From positions 1-64,000 of the forward strand of contig JAOTXX010000002.1 in NCBI GenBank assembly GCA_029862185.1: a DNA stretch of 64,000 nucleotides. Direction: 5' to 3'. The stretch's first letter is position 1; each line of letters opens with the position of its first letter. Shown here one piece after another: positions 18,652 to 27,112 of this stretch. A model generated the notes under the pieces. That model did no database searches. It worked only from the letters and a program-made list of their open reading frames with translations, and had not been told where the DNA came from. The stretch comes from Myxococcales bacterium (GTDB lineage Bacteria > Myxococcota_A > Polyangia > Polyangiales > Houyiibacteriaceae). The translations under genes were made by a program, and so were the position numbers.

Positions 18652-19058
18652 ATTCGTTCCTGCGGGTCGCAGTCGTGCGCCAGGCTGGGTCACCTCTTTT
18701 CACGGATTCGCGCTCGATGAGTCTGCGTTTTCTGTCGAGCCCCCATCGGTAGCCGCTCAGGCCGCCATCCGCACGAACCACGCGGTGGCAGGGAATGATC
18801 ACCGCGACCGGATTGGCCGCACAGGCCCGGGCGACGGCCCTCGCGGACTTGGGCCGTCCAATGCGCGCAGCGATCTCCCCATACGAGGCGGTTTATCCGG
18901 CCGGTATCTCGCGGAGGCTCCGCCAAACGAGCTCTTGAAAGGCCGTGCCGCGCACATCGAGCTTGCAGATCCTCGGTAAGCGACTCTCGAGAGGCAGCAA
19001 ACAGGACCGCGCAGATACCCCTGTCGGTTGCCGCAACCGCGACGAGGCCGAGCGCCTA
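18652..19058 (-). pseudogene. ogt: Decayed O6-methylguanine-DNA methyltransferase (Ada C-terminal/Ogt)
   Basis: Frame reads LDVRGTAFQELVWRSLREIPAG*TASYGEIAARIGRPKSARAVARACAANPVAVIIPCHRVVRADGGLSGYRWGLDRKRRLIERES; in-frame TAA at 18893-18895; N-terminal LGLVAVAATDRGICAVLFAASRESLTEDLQA in another frame. Confidence 0.93.
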
Positions 19059-19135
19059 ACGGTTCGCCGCATGAAGCGCTTTCCCGCGGAAAACCTTGTT
19101 CAGCGCTCCGCGGTTTCGGTATAGTCCGCCGAATC

Positions 19136-19966
19136 ATGCCGGCTCGACAACTCACCGTCCTCGGCGGACATCCCAGAGGCCCCGCTGCGACGATCCGAAA
19201 AGATAGCTGGTGGGTTTCGCCCATGGCTACGTTGACCGTGCTCACGGCCTTTTCGATCTACGTGACCTGGGCCGCATTCCAGGGCGAGAACTACTACGCC
19301 AATCCCTACCTCAGCCCACTCTATTCGCCCGTCCTTTATACCGATCCGTCCGTGCCGGGTGCCGCCCCACTCGCCCACTCCTGGTTGGGGGCATGGCCCG
19401 CCTGGTGGCCGAGCTTCCTGCCGGCATCGCCTGCGCTCCTCATCCTCTTCTTTCCAGGGGTCTTCCGATTCACCTGTTACTACTACCGCAAGGCGTACTA
19501 CCGCGCGTTCACCGGGTCGCCGCCTGCATGCGCCGTAAATCCGGTCACGAGTCGCAGGTACCGGGGTGAAACCGCCTGGCTCATTTTCCAGAACCTCCAT
19601 CGCTACGCGCTCTACTTCGCCGTGGCGTACATCTTCATCCTTTATTACGACGCGTTCATTTCGCTGTTCCGAAATGGAGAGTTTGGCATCGGTGTTGGCA
19701 GCGTCGTGCTGTTCCTGAACGCGACGTTTCTCGGCGGTTACACCTTTGGCTGCCATGCGCTCCGGCACCTGGTCGGGGGCGGGATGGATTGCCTGTCCTG
19801 CGGCGAACAAACGGTTCGCTACGGCGCGTGGAAAAAGGTGAGCTGGCTCAACGCACGGCATCCCAATTTCGCCTGGATCAGCCTCTGCTGGGTCGGGTTC
19901 ACCGACGTCTACGTCCGGCTGGTCTCGATGGGCGTGATCACCGACCTCAATACTTGGACGAACTAG
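19136..19966 (+). CDS. sdhC: Succinate dehydrogenase/fumarate reductase membrane (cytochrome b-type) subunit
   Basis: Multi-TM; CYYYRKAYYRAF, FQNLHRYALY, GGGMDCLSCG; 6 nt upstream of sdhA. Confidence 0.8.
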   Translation: MPARQLTVLGGHPRGPAATIRKDSWWVSPMATLTVLTAFSIYVTWAAFQGENYYANPYLSPLYSPVLYTDPSVPGAAPLAHSWLGAWPAWWPSFLPASPALLILFFPGVFRFTCYYYRKAYYRAFTGSPPACAVNPVTSRRYRGETAWLIFQNLHRYALYFAVAYIFILYYDAFISLFRNGEFGIGVGSVVLFLNATFLGGYTFGCHALRHLVGGGMDCLSCGEQTVRYGAWKKVSWLNARHPNFAWISLCWVGFTDVYVRLVSMGVITDLNTWTN

Positions 19967-19972
19967 CGATCG

Positions 19973-21802
19973 ATGAACGTAGGCGAGATCCAAACCTTCG
20001 AACACGACGTGCTCGTCATCGGCGCCGGCGGTGCCGGGCTCCGTGCTGCCATCGAATGCAGCGCGCGCGGGCTCAACACAGGCGTCATCTCCAAGAGCTT
20101 GCTCGGCAAGGCGCATACCGTCATGGCCGAGGGCGGCATGGCTGCTTCGCTCGGCAACGTCGACCGGCGCGACAATTGGAAAATCCACTTCCGCGATACG
20201 ATGCGAGGCGGGAAATTCTTGAACCAATGGCGCATGGCGGAGCTGCACGCGAAGCAAGCCCCCGAGCGCGTCCGGGAGCTCGAAGAGTGGGGAGCGGTGT
20301 TCGATCGCACCCCCGATGGCTTGATCAGTCAGCGAAACTTCGGCGGCCATCGCTATCCGCGGCTCGCGCACGTCGGCGACCGCACGGGTCTCGAGCTCAT
20401 CCGTACGCTTCAGGACCATGGGGTCCACCAGGGCATCCACTTCCACATGGAGTGCACCGCGCTTCGACTCCTCCTCGACTCGGGCCGAATTGCGGGCGTG
20501 GCTGGCTATTGGCGTGACACGGGTCGATTCGTGCTGTTTCGTACGCCCTCCGTGATCATGGCGACGGGTGGCGGCGGCAAGGCCTGGAACGTCACGAGCA
20601 ATTCTTGGGAGTACACCGGTGACGGAGCGGCCCTTGCGTACGAAGCAGGCGCGGAGCTCATGGACCTCGAGTTCACCCAGTTCCATCCAACCGGCATGGT
20701 GTGGCCGCCTTCGGTTCGCGGCACCTTGGTCACCGAAGGGGTTCGCGGGGACGGCGGGATCTTGCTCAACAACAAGGGCGAGCGTTTCATGTTCAACTAC
20801 ATCCCGAAGCGCTTCGCTTCGGAGACGGCGGACACGATTCTCGAAGCCGACAAATGGCCCGACGACCCAAGCGCGCGCCGCCCGCCCGAGCTTCTGACGC
20901 GCGATGTGGTCGCGCGGGCGATCCGAGCCGAGGTGCAGGCCGGTCGTGGCTCACCCCATGGCGGCGCGTTCCTCGACATCGCATCGCGCCGGCCCGCCGA
21001 TGCGATCAGGCGAAAGCTTCCGTCGATGTATCATCAGTTCAAGGAGCTCGCGGAAGTCGACATCACAACGACGCCGATGGAAGTGGGCCCGACGCTACAT
21101 TACTTCATGGGCGGGATTCGCGTCGATGCAGACTCGCAGCAGACCAACGTGCCGGGCTTGTTCGCCTGCGGAGAGTGTGCGGCGGGGCTGCACGGGGCAA
21201 ACCGTCTAGGTGGCAACTCACTCTCCGATCTCATCGTCTTTGGTCGGCTCGCCGGCATCGGCGTCGCCGCGTATCTCTCCGAGCAGGGCACGACCCCACG
21301 CGCCGACGACGAGCAAATCACTGCGGCGTTCCGTGAGGCGACCAGCATCTTGAACCGGGAATCGGGCGAGAATCCTTACCTCATGCACGAGGCGATCCAG
21401 GAGGTGATGAGCAGCAACGTGGGTATCGTCAGGACGGGAGAAGAGCTGCAAACCGCGGTCGAGCAGCTCGAAGCCTTGAAGGCCCGTGCAAAGAACCTCA
21501 AAGCGCCCGGAACCAGCCAGTACAACCCAGGCTGGCACGAGGCGCTATCGGTGAAGTCACTCCTGGTCGTCGGCGAGGCGGTTGCGCGGGCCGCGTACAT
21601 TCGCGAGGAAAGCCGGGGCGCACACACGCGACTCGACTTCGAGGGTGAGCGCGACGAGTGCGCACGCTTCAACGTCGTCACGAAAAAGGGCCCGAGCGGC
21701 GAGATGCAAGTCGCGAAGGTCGAGCGCCCCGATCCACCGAAGGAGCTTGCGGCGATTGCCAACGCGACGCTCGATGATCTCGAAGGAGGCAAAGTCGGAT
21801 GA
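19973..21802 (+). CDS. sdhA: Succinate dehydrogenase/fumarate reductase flavoprotein subunit
   Basis: VLVIGAGGAGLRAAIECSARG, HTVMAEGGMAASLGN, EFTQFHPTGM, LHGANRLGGNSLSDLIVFGRLAG. Confidence 0.97.
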   Translation: MNVGEIQTFEHDVLVIGAGGAGLRAAIECSARGLNTGVISKSLLGKAHTVMAEGGMAASLGNVDRRDNWKIHFRDTMRGGKFLNQWRMAELHAKQAPERVRELEEWGAVFDRTPDGLISQRNFGGHRYPRLAHVGDRTGLELIRTLQDHGVHQGIHFHMECTALRLLLDSGRIAGVAGYWRDTGRFVLFRTPSVIMATGGGGKAWNVTSNSWEYTGDGAALAYEAGAELMDLEFTQFHPTGMVWPPSVRGTLVTEGVRGDGGILLNNKGERFMFNYIPKRFASETADTILEADKWPDDPSARRPPELLTRDVVARAIRAEVQAGRGSPHGGAFLDIASRRPADAIRRKLPSMYHQFKELAEVDITTTPMEVGPTLHYFMGGIRVDADSQQTNVPGLFACGECAAGLHGANRLGGNSLSDLIVFGRLAGIGVAAYLSEQGTTPRADDEQITAAFREATSILNRESGENPYLMHEAIQEVMSSNVGIVRTGEELQTAVEQLEALKARAKNLKAPGTSQYNPGWHEALSVKSLLVVGEAVARAAYIREESRGAHTRLDFEGERDECARFNVVTKKGPSGEMQVAKVERPDPPKELAAIANATLDDLEGGKVG

Positions 21803-22578
21803 GCCCACGCAAATTCAAGATTTGGCGCGGCGATTCCCGCGGAGGCGAGTTCAACGCATACGACGCGGACGTCGACGAAGGGATGGTCGTCCTCGATGTC
21901 TTGCATCGCATTCAGGCACTCCAAGCCAACGATCTGGCCATCCGGTGGAACTGCAAAGCAGGGAAGTGTGGCTCGTGCAGCATGGAGATCAACGGCCGGC
22001 CCCGGCTCGCCTGCATGACGCGCATGAACAGCTTTGGGCCGGAAGAGGTCATTACGGTGCAGCCTCTCAAGGCCTTCCCAATCATCAAAGACCTCACCTG
22101 CGACGTCTCTTGGAACTACGAACAGAACAAGCGGATTGCACCATTCAGGCCGAAGCCGCGCGGACGAGATGGAGAGCATCGGATGTACCAAGAGGACGTC
22201 GATCGGGTGCAAGAGTTTCGTAAGTGCATCGAGTGCTTTCTCTGCCAAGACGTCTGTCACGTTGTCCGGGACCGCGACCGCAAGGATGCCTTCGTGGGCC
22301 CGAGGTTCATGATTCGTCTCGCCAGCCTGGAGATGCATCCTCTCGATGACGACGATCGCGTTCCCGAGATCAAAAAGGAATACGGCTCGGGGATGTGCAA
22401 CATCACGCGTTGCTGTACAGAAACGTGCCCGGAGCACATCAACATCACCGACAACGGCATCATTCCCCTCAAAGAGCGGGTCGTGGACCGATACTACGAC
22501 CCACTCGCCCGCTTGGCTCGGCTCTTTGCAGGGCGTAAGGTGCGAACAAAGACTCGTTCAGAGGAGCAGTCAGAATGA
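21799..22578 (+). CDS. sdhB: Succinate dehydrogenase/fumarate reductase iron-sulfur subunit
   Basis: RWNCKAGKCGSCSMEINGRPRLAC, CIECFLCQDVCHV, CCTETCPEHI. Confidence 0.96.
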   Translation: MSPRKFKIWRGDSRGGEFNAYDADVDEGMVVLDVLHRIQALQANDLAIRWNCKAGKCGSCSMEINGRPRLACMTRMNSFGPEEVITVQPLKAFPIIKDLTCDVSWNYEQNKRIAPFRPKPRGRDGEHRMYQEDVDRVQEFRKCIECFLCQDVCHVVRDRDRKDAFVGPRFMIRLASLEMHPLDDDDRVPEIKKEYGSGMCNITRCCTETCPEHINITDNGIIPLKERVVDRYYDPLARLARLFAGRKVRTKTRSEEQSE

Positions 22579-23078
22579 CACATCGTTTTGTGCTCAAGCG
22601 CATTTCCGCGGACGCCATCGCACGCTCCGTCGAGCGAGCCGTCCACTACCGACTGCTCAACGACCCTGAGCAAGCCGAGAGCATTTGCCTCGACATCCTG
22701 GAAGTCGATGATCGCAACGAGCCTGCGCGCATCGCCTTGATCTTGTCGCTCACCGATCAGTTTGGCGGAGGCGGCGGCACGCACGCGGCGCGCCGTGCAA
22801 CTGAGCAGGTTGGCAAGCTCGCCGGAGCGTACGAGCGCGCGTACTACGCCGGCCTCGTGGCGGAGCGTCAGGGCCGCGCTCATCTGTTGCGCGGCGGGAT
22901 GGCGCGCACGTTTGCCTATGAGGGGCTCTACGAGGCCATGGAGCACTACGAGCAGGCGGAGGCGCTCAAGCCGGCCGGAGTGGATGACGCAATCCTGAGG
23001 TGGAACGCGTGCGCCCGGACGATCGAGCGCGAAAGCCTCCAGCCGCGGCGCGACGAGCCTGAGCATCTGCTCGAGTAA
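22575..23078 (+). CDS. Small TPR-like helical protein in the sdh operon
   Basis: 167 aa; ATGA overlap with sdhB; ...YEGLYEAMEHYEQAEALKPAGVDDAILRWNAC helical-repeat character. Confidence 0.7.
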   Translation: MTHRFVLKRISADAIARSVERAVHYRLLNDPEQAESICLDILEVDDRNEPARIALILSLTDQFGGGGGTHAARRATEQVGKLAGAYERAYYAGLVAERQGRAHLLRGGMARTFAYEGLYEAMEHYEQAEALKPAGVDDAILRWNACARTIERESLQPRRDEPEHLLE

Positions 23079-25124
23079 GTGAGCGTGGACGCCTCCAAGC
23101 CCGAATCGCCGGAGCAGAGAGTCGCGCGCCTCATCGAGCGGGATCCGTTTCTCGAGCGCTACTCCTCCGTCCTTTTGCGCCGCCTGCACCACGTAGAAGC
23201 GACGCGCCTTCGCATCACCGAGGGGCGGGTGGGCCTGCCGGAGCTCGCATCCGGGCACGAGTACTTCGGTTTGCACTTTAGGGATGGTCACTGGGTGCTT
23301 CGCGAGTGGGCGCCCAACGCGGTTTCGATCCACGTGAAGGGGCCATTCTCCGATTGGCGGCCGGATCCGAGGTATGCGCTTTCCCGCGAAGGAGGAGAGG
23401 GCGTCTGGAAGATCGAGCTTCCCGAGGCGATGCTCTCTCACGGGGATCCCTATCGGCTCGAGGTTCGCTGGCCGGGCGGGGGCGGCGACCGGCTGCCCGC
23501 CTGGGCCCGCCGGGTCGTGCGCGATGAGTCGTCGGGCAGCTTCAACGCGCAGGTCTGGCGCCCGTCGAGTCCCTACGTCTGGCGTCATTCGCGGCCCGCT
23601 CGTCCGTCGGCGCCGCTGCTCGTCTACGAAGCCCACGTCGGGATGGCGCAAGCGGAACCGAAAGTCGGCACCTACGAAGAGTTCCGCACCAACGTCCTGC
23701 CGCGAATCCGGGATGCCGGCTACGAGGCGGTGCAGATCATGGCGCTTGCCGAGCATCCTTACTACGCCTCGTTCGGGTATCAGGTGTCGAGCTACTTTGC
23801 GTGTTCGTCGCGCTTTGGAACCCCCGAAGAGCTCAAAGCCCTGGTCGACGACGCGCACGGGATGGGGCTGCGCATCTTCATGGACCTGGTCCATTCGCAC
23901 GCTGGACGAAACGAGGTCGAAGGCATCTCCTCGCAGGACGGCACCCAAAGCCTGTACTTCCACGAAGGCCCGCGCGGCGAGCATCCGGCGTGGAACTCGC
24001 GCTGCTTCGACTACGCCAAGCCTCAGGTCCTCCACTTCTTGCTCTCGAACTGCCGTTTCTGGATGGACGAGTTCCGCATGGACGGCTTTCGATTCGATGG
24101 CGTCACGAGCATGCTCTACCTGGACCACGGCCTTTCGCGCGTTTTTGCAGGCTACGACGACTACTTCGGTCCGAACGTCGACGAGGACGCGCTCGCTTAC
24201 CTGACTCTCGCGAACGAGCTGATCCACGAGCTCTGGCCCGACGCGGTGACCATCGCCGAGGACGTGTCCGGGTATCCGGGGCTGGCCTCGCCTCTCTCCG
24301 ACGGTGGCGCGGGCTTCGACTGCCGCTTCGCCATGGGCGTCGCGGACACCTGGATCGAGCTCACCAAAGACGTGCCCGACGAGAAATGGTCGCTCGCCGA
24401 GCTCTGGCATGAGCTGACCAACCGCCGGCGTGACGAGGGGACCATCAGCTATGCGGAGTCCCACGACCAGGCCTTGGTCGGGGACCAGACCCTCATCTTT
24501 CGCCTCATCGGGCCGCGCATGTACGACAGCATGTCAGTCCATAGCCAGGACCTCTCGGTCGAGCGCGGCATCGCCCTGCACAAGATGATTCGACTCGCCA
24601 CCTTGGCCACGGCGGGGCAGGGCTACCTCAACTTCATGGGCAACGAGTTCGGGCACCCGGAGTGGATCGACTTCCCGCGCGAAGGGAACCAGTGGTCCTA
24701 CGCCTATGCACGGCGGCAGTGGCCGCTCGCTGACGATGAAGAGCTACGCTTTCGCCACCTTGCCGCCTTCGACCACGATTTGATCGCGATGGCCCGCGCA
24801 TACGGCATCCCGGACGGCCGGGACGAATTCCTGCTTCATAGCGACGAAGAAAACAAAATCTTGGCTTGGCTGCGCGGGGAGCTCGTAATTGCCATGAACT
24901 TTCATCCGAGTCGCTCGTTCACCGACTACAGGATTCCCTCGTCGCCGGGCACGTACCGCACGGTCCTCGATACGGACCGGCCCGAGTACGGCGGCTTCAG
25001 TCGACAGGCCGCCGACATTTCCCACCACGCGATGCCCGATCGAATCGAACGGCACTTTCTGAGCTTGTACCTGCCGTCACGAACAGCCTTGGTGCTCGCA
25101 CCGGCGACTCGGACAGATCGGTGA
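23079..25124 (+). CDS. glgB: 1,4-alpha-glucan branching enzyme (GH13, eukaryote-like GBE type)
   Basis: DGFRFDGVTSMLY, TIAEDVSGYPGL, YAESHDQALVGDQT, NFMGNEFGHPEWIDFPREGNQWSYAYARRQW. Confidence 0.93.
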   Translation: MSVDASKPESPEQRVARLIERDPFLERYSSVLLRRLHHVEATRLRITEGRVGLPELASGHEYFGLHFRDGHWVLREWAPNAVSIHVKGPFSDWRPDPRYALSREGGEGVWKIELPEAMLSHGDPYRLEVRWPGGGGDRLPAWARRVVRDESSGSFNAQVWRPSSPYVWRHSRPARPSAPLLVYEAHVGMAQAEPKVGTYEEFRTNVLPRIRDAGYEAVQIMALAEHPYYASFGYQVSSYFACSSRFGTPEELKALVDDAHGMGLRIFMDLVHSHAGRNEVEGISSQDGTQSLYFHEGPRGEHPAWNSRCFDYAKPQVLHFLLSNCRFWMDEFRMDGFRFDGVTSMLYLDHGLSRVFAGYDDYFGPNVDEDALAYLTLANELIHELWPDAVTIAEDVSGYPGLASPLSDGGAGFDCRFAMGVADTWIELTKDVPDEKWSLAELWHELTNRRRDEGTISYAESHDQALVGDQTLIFRLIGPRMYDSMSVHSQDLSVERGIALHKMIRLATLATAGQGYLNFMGNEFGHPEWIDFPREGNQWSYAYARRQWPLADDEELRFRHLAAFDHDLIAMARAYGIPDGRDEFLLHSDEENKILAWLRGELVIAMNFHPSRSFTDYRIPSSPGTYRTVLDTDRPEYGGFSRQAADISHHAMPDRIERHFLSLYLPSRTALVLAPATRTDR

Positions 25125-27076
25125 GCGACGGAGGTCATGACTGGAAGCCGGAGCAGGCCCGCAAGTCCTTGGGGCGTTTGCTTCCCGAGCTCGAAGAAGC
25201 GTTTGCGGCGCAACTGGAGCCGTTCGCGTTCGACTGGCACCGCTTCAAGAACCGGCTTCAACGCGAATGGGAGCGCTTGTTCACGTATCTGCACGAGCTC
25301 TACGGCTGGCAGTACGATTTTCACTACACCTTGGAGCGCGTTCTACGCTCATTGATTCAGTCGTGGCTCGAGCGTCCCGAAGCTTTGCGTCGCCTCGACG
25401 AGAGGCGTGAAGCGGACCCCGAGTGGTTCCAGTCGCAGGAGATGGTGGGCATCGTCCTCTATGTGGATCTCTTCAGCGACCGCTTGGCCAAGCTCAAGGA
25501 CCACATCCCCTACTTCAAAAAGCTGGGGCTCACCTACCTGCACTTGATGCCTCTCTTCGTCTCTCCACACGGAGAAAACGACGGGGGCTACGCAGTCAGC
25601 GACTACCGCTCCATCAATCCCGACCTCGGAAGCATCGACGATCTCGAAGAAGTCACCGCGGTCTTGCGCGAGGAGGGAATCAGCGTCGTGCTCGACCTGG
25701 TATTTAACCACACGTCCGACGAACACCAGTGGGCCCTGCGGGCGAAGGCTGGCGATCCAGACTTCATGGCCTTCTATTTCACCTTTCCCGACCGTGAGCT
25801 CCCCGATCAGTTCCAGCGCTACTTGCGGGACATCTTCCCAGAGGCGCGTGCGGGCAGCTTCACCTGGAACGATGAGCTCGGGCGCTGGGTCTGGACCACG
25901 TTCAACAGCTATCAGTGGGACCTGAACTATGCCAACGCAGAAGTCTTCCGCGCGATGGCCGAAGAAATGTTGTTTCTCGCGAACCGCGGCGTCGAGGTCT
26001 TGCGGCTCGACGCGGTTGCGTTTCTTTGGAAGCGGCTAGGCACGGACTGCGAGAACCAGCCTGAGGCGCACACGATCATCCGCGCCTTCAACGCCATGGC
26101 GCGAATCGCCGCGCCGGCTTTGCTCTTCAAGTCCGAGGCGATCGTTCACCCGAACGAGGTGATCCGGTATGTCCACCCCGACGAGTGCCAGCTGTCCTAC
26201 AATCCTCTTCTCATGGCGCTTCTTTGGGAGGCCCTGGCGACCCAGGACGTGCGGCTCCTCTCTCACTCGATGCGCACCCGCTACCGGCTTGCTGCGGGTT
26301 GCGCCTGGGTGAACTACTTGCGCTGCCACGACGACATCGGATGGACTTTCGACGATGACGATGCGCGCAGCATCGGCATCAATCCAGCCGCACATCGTCG
26401 GTTTCTAAGCCAGTTCTACACCGGTGAGTTCCAGGGCTCTTACGCACGCGGGACGAAGTTCCAGCAAAACGCGCTGACGGGTGACGTTCGCGTCGCCGGG
26501 ACGCTGTCTTCGCTCGCCGGCCTCGAAGATGCGATCGAACGAAACGACAGCGAGTTGATCGAGCGCGCTGTCCGGCGGATCACCTTACTCATGGGGATCC
26601 AGGTGAGCATCGGCGGCCTCCCGCTTCTGTACGCGGGCGACGAGTACGGCATGATCAACGACTACACCTACCTGACCGATCCACGAAAGGTCAACGACAG
26701 CCGCTGGGTGCACCGCTGCAAAAAGCGCTGGGAGGCCCAGGAAGACCTCGCCGATGTCGATACGATCGAGTGGCGCTTCTTCCGCGAGACCTCGAAACTG
26801 TTCAAGCTCCGAAAACAGCTCCCAGCCCTCTACAACGGTGGCATGGAGGTCGTCGACACGGGCAATCCCCATCTGTTCGCCTACCTTCGGTCGCACGCCG
26901 AGCAGCGCTTGCTGGTGGTCGCCAATTTCTCCGAAGCGACTCAAACGTCCGACGCAAGGTTCATGCTCCCCTGGGTTCCCGAGGGCGAAGCGCTCGACTG
27001 CCTGAGTGGCCACCGGGTCGCGCTCGCCGAGGGGCTCGTCCTCGAGCACCACCGCGCGGTCTGGTTGGAGCTGTGA
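25121..27076 (+). CDS. Amylosucrase (GH13_4)
   Basis: YLHLMPLFVSPHGENDGGYAVSDYRSINPDLGSIDDL, FNHTSDEHQWALRAKAGDP, FTWNDELGRWVWTTFNSYQWDLNYANAEVFRAM, LRLDAVAFLWKRLGT; GTG start overlaps glgB stop. Confidence 0.92.
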   Translation: MSDGGHDWKPEQARKSLGRLLPELEEAFAAQLEPFAFDWHRFKNRLQREWERLFTYLHELYGWQYDFHYTLERVLRSLIQSWLERPEALRRLDERREADPEWFQSQEMVGIVLYVDLFSDRLAKLKDHIPYFKKLGLTYLHLMPLFVSPHGENDGGYAVSDYRSINPDLGSIDDLEEVTAVLREEGISVVLDLVFNHTSDEHQWALRAKAGDPDFMAFYFTFPDRELPDQFQRYLRDIFPEARAGSFTWNDELGRWVWTTFNSYQWDLNYANAEVFRAMAEEMLFLANRGVEVLRLDAVAFLWKRLGTDCENQPEAHTIIRAFNAMARIAAPALLFKSEAIVHPNEVIRYVHPDECQLSYNPLLMALLWEALATQDVRLLSHSMRTRYRLAAGCAWVNYLRCHDDIGWTFDDDDARSIGINPAAHRRFLSQFYTGEFQGSYARGTKFQQNALTGDVRVAGTLSSLAGLEDAIERNDSELIERAVRRITLLMGIQVSIGGLPLLYAGDEYGMINDYTYLTDPRKVNDSRWVHRCKKRWEAQEDLADVDTIEWRFFRETSKLFKLRKQLPALYNGGMEVVDTGNPHLFAYLRSHAEQRLLVVANFSEATQTSDARFMLPWVPEGEALDCLSGHRVALAEGLVLEHHRAVWLEL

Positions 27077-27112
27077 CGCTGCCGTCAGCCGAGCCGAGCC
27101 GGGCGTAGGCGC

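Noticed and set aside
18799-19245. 148-aa minus ORF and 18690-18926 minus ORF as genes
   Set aside because: They are out-of-frame readings of the decayed ogt locus
19100-20686. 528-aa minus-strand ORF
   Set aside because: Antisense to sdhC/sdhA, low-complexity Arg/Glu/Gly-rich composition, no family motifs
22494-24464. 656-aa minus-strand ORF
   Set aside because: Antisense shadow of sdhB/TPR/glgB; no recognisable motifs; typical GC-rich reverse-frame artefact
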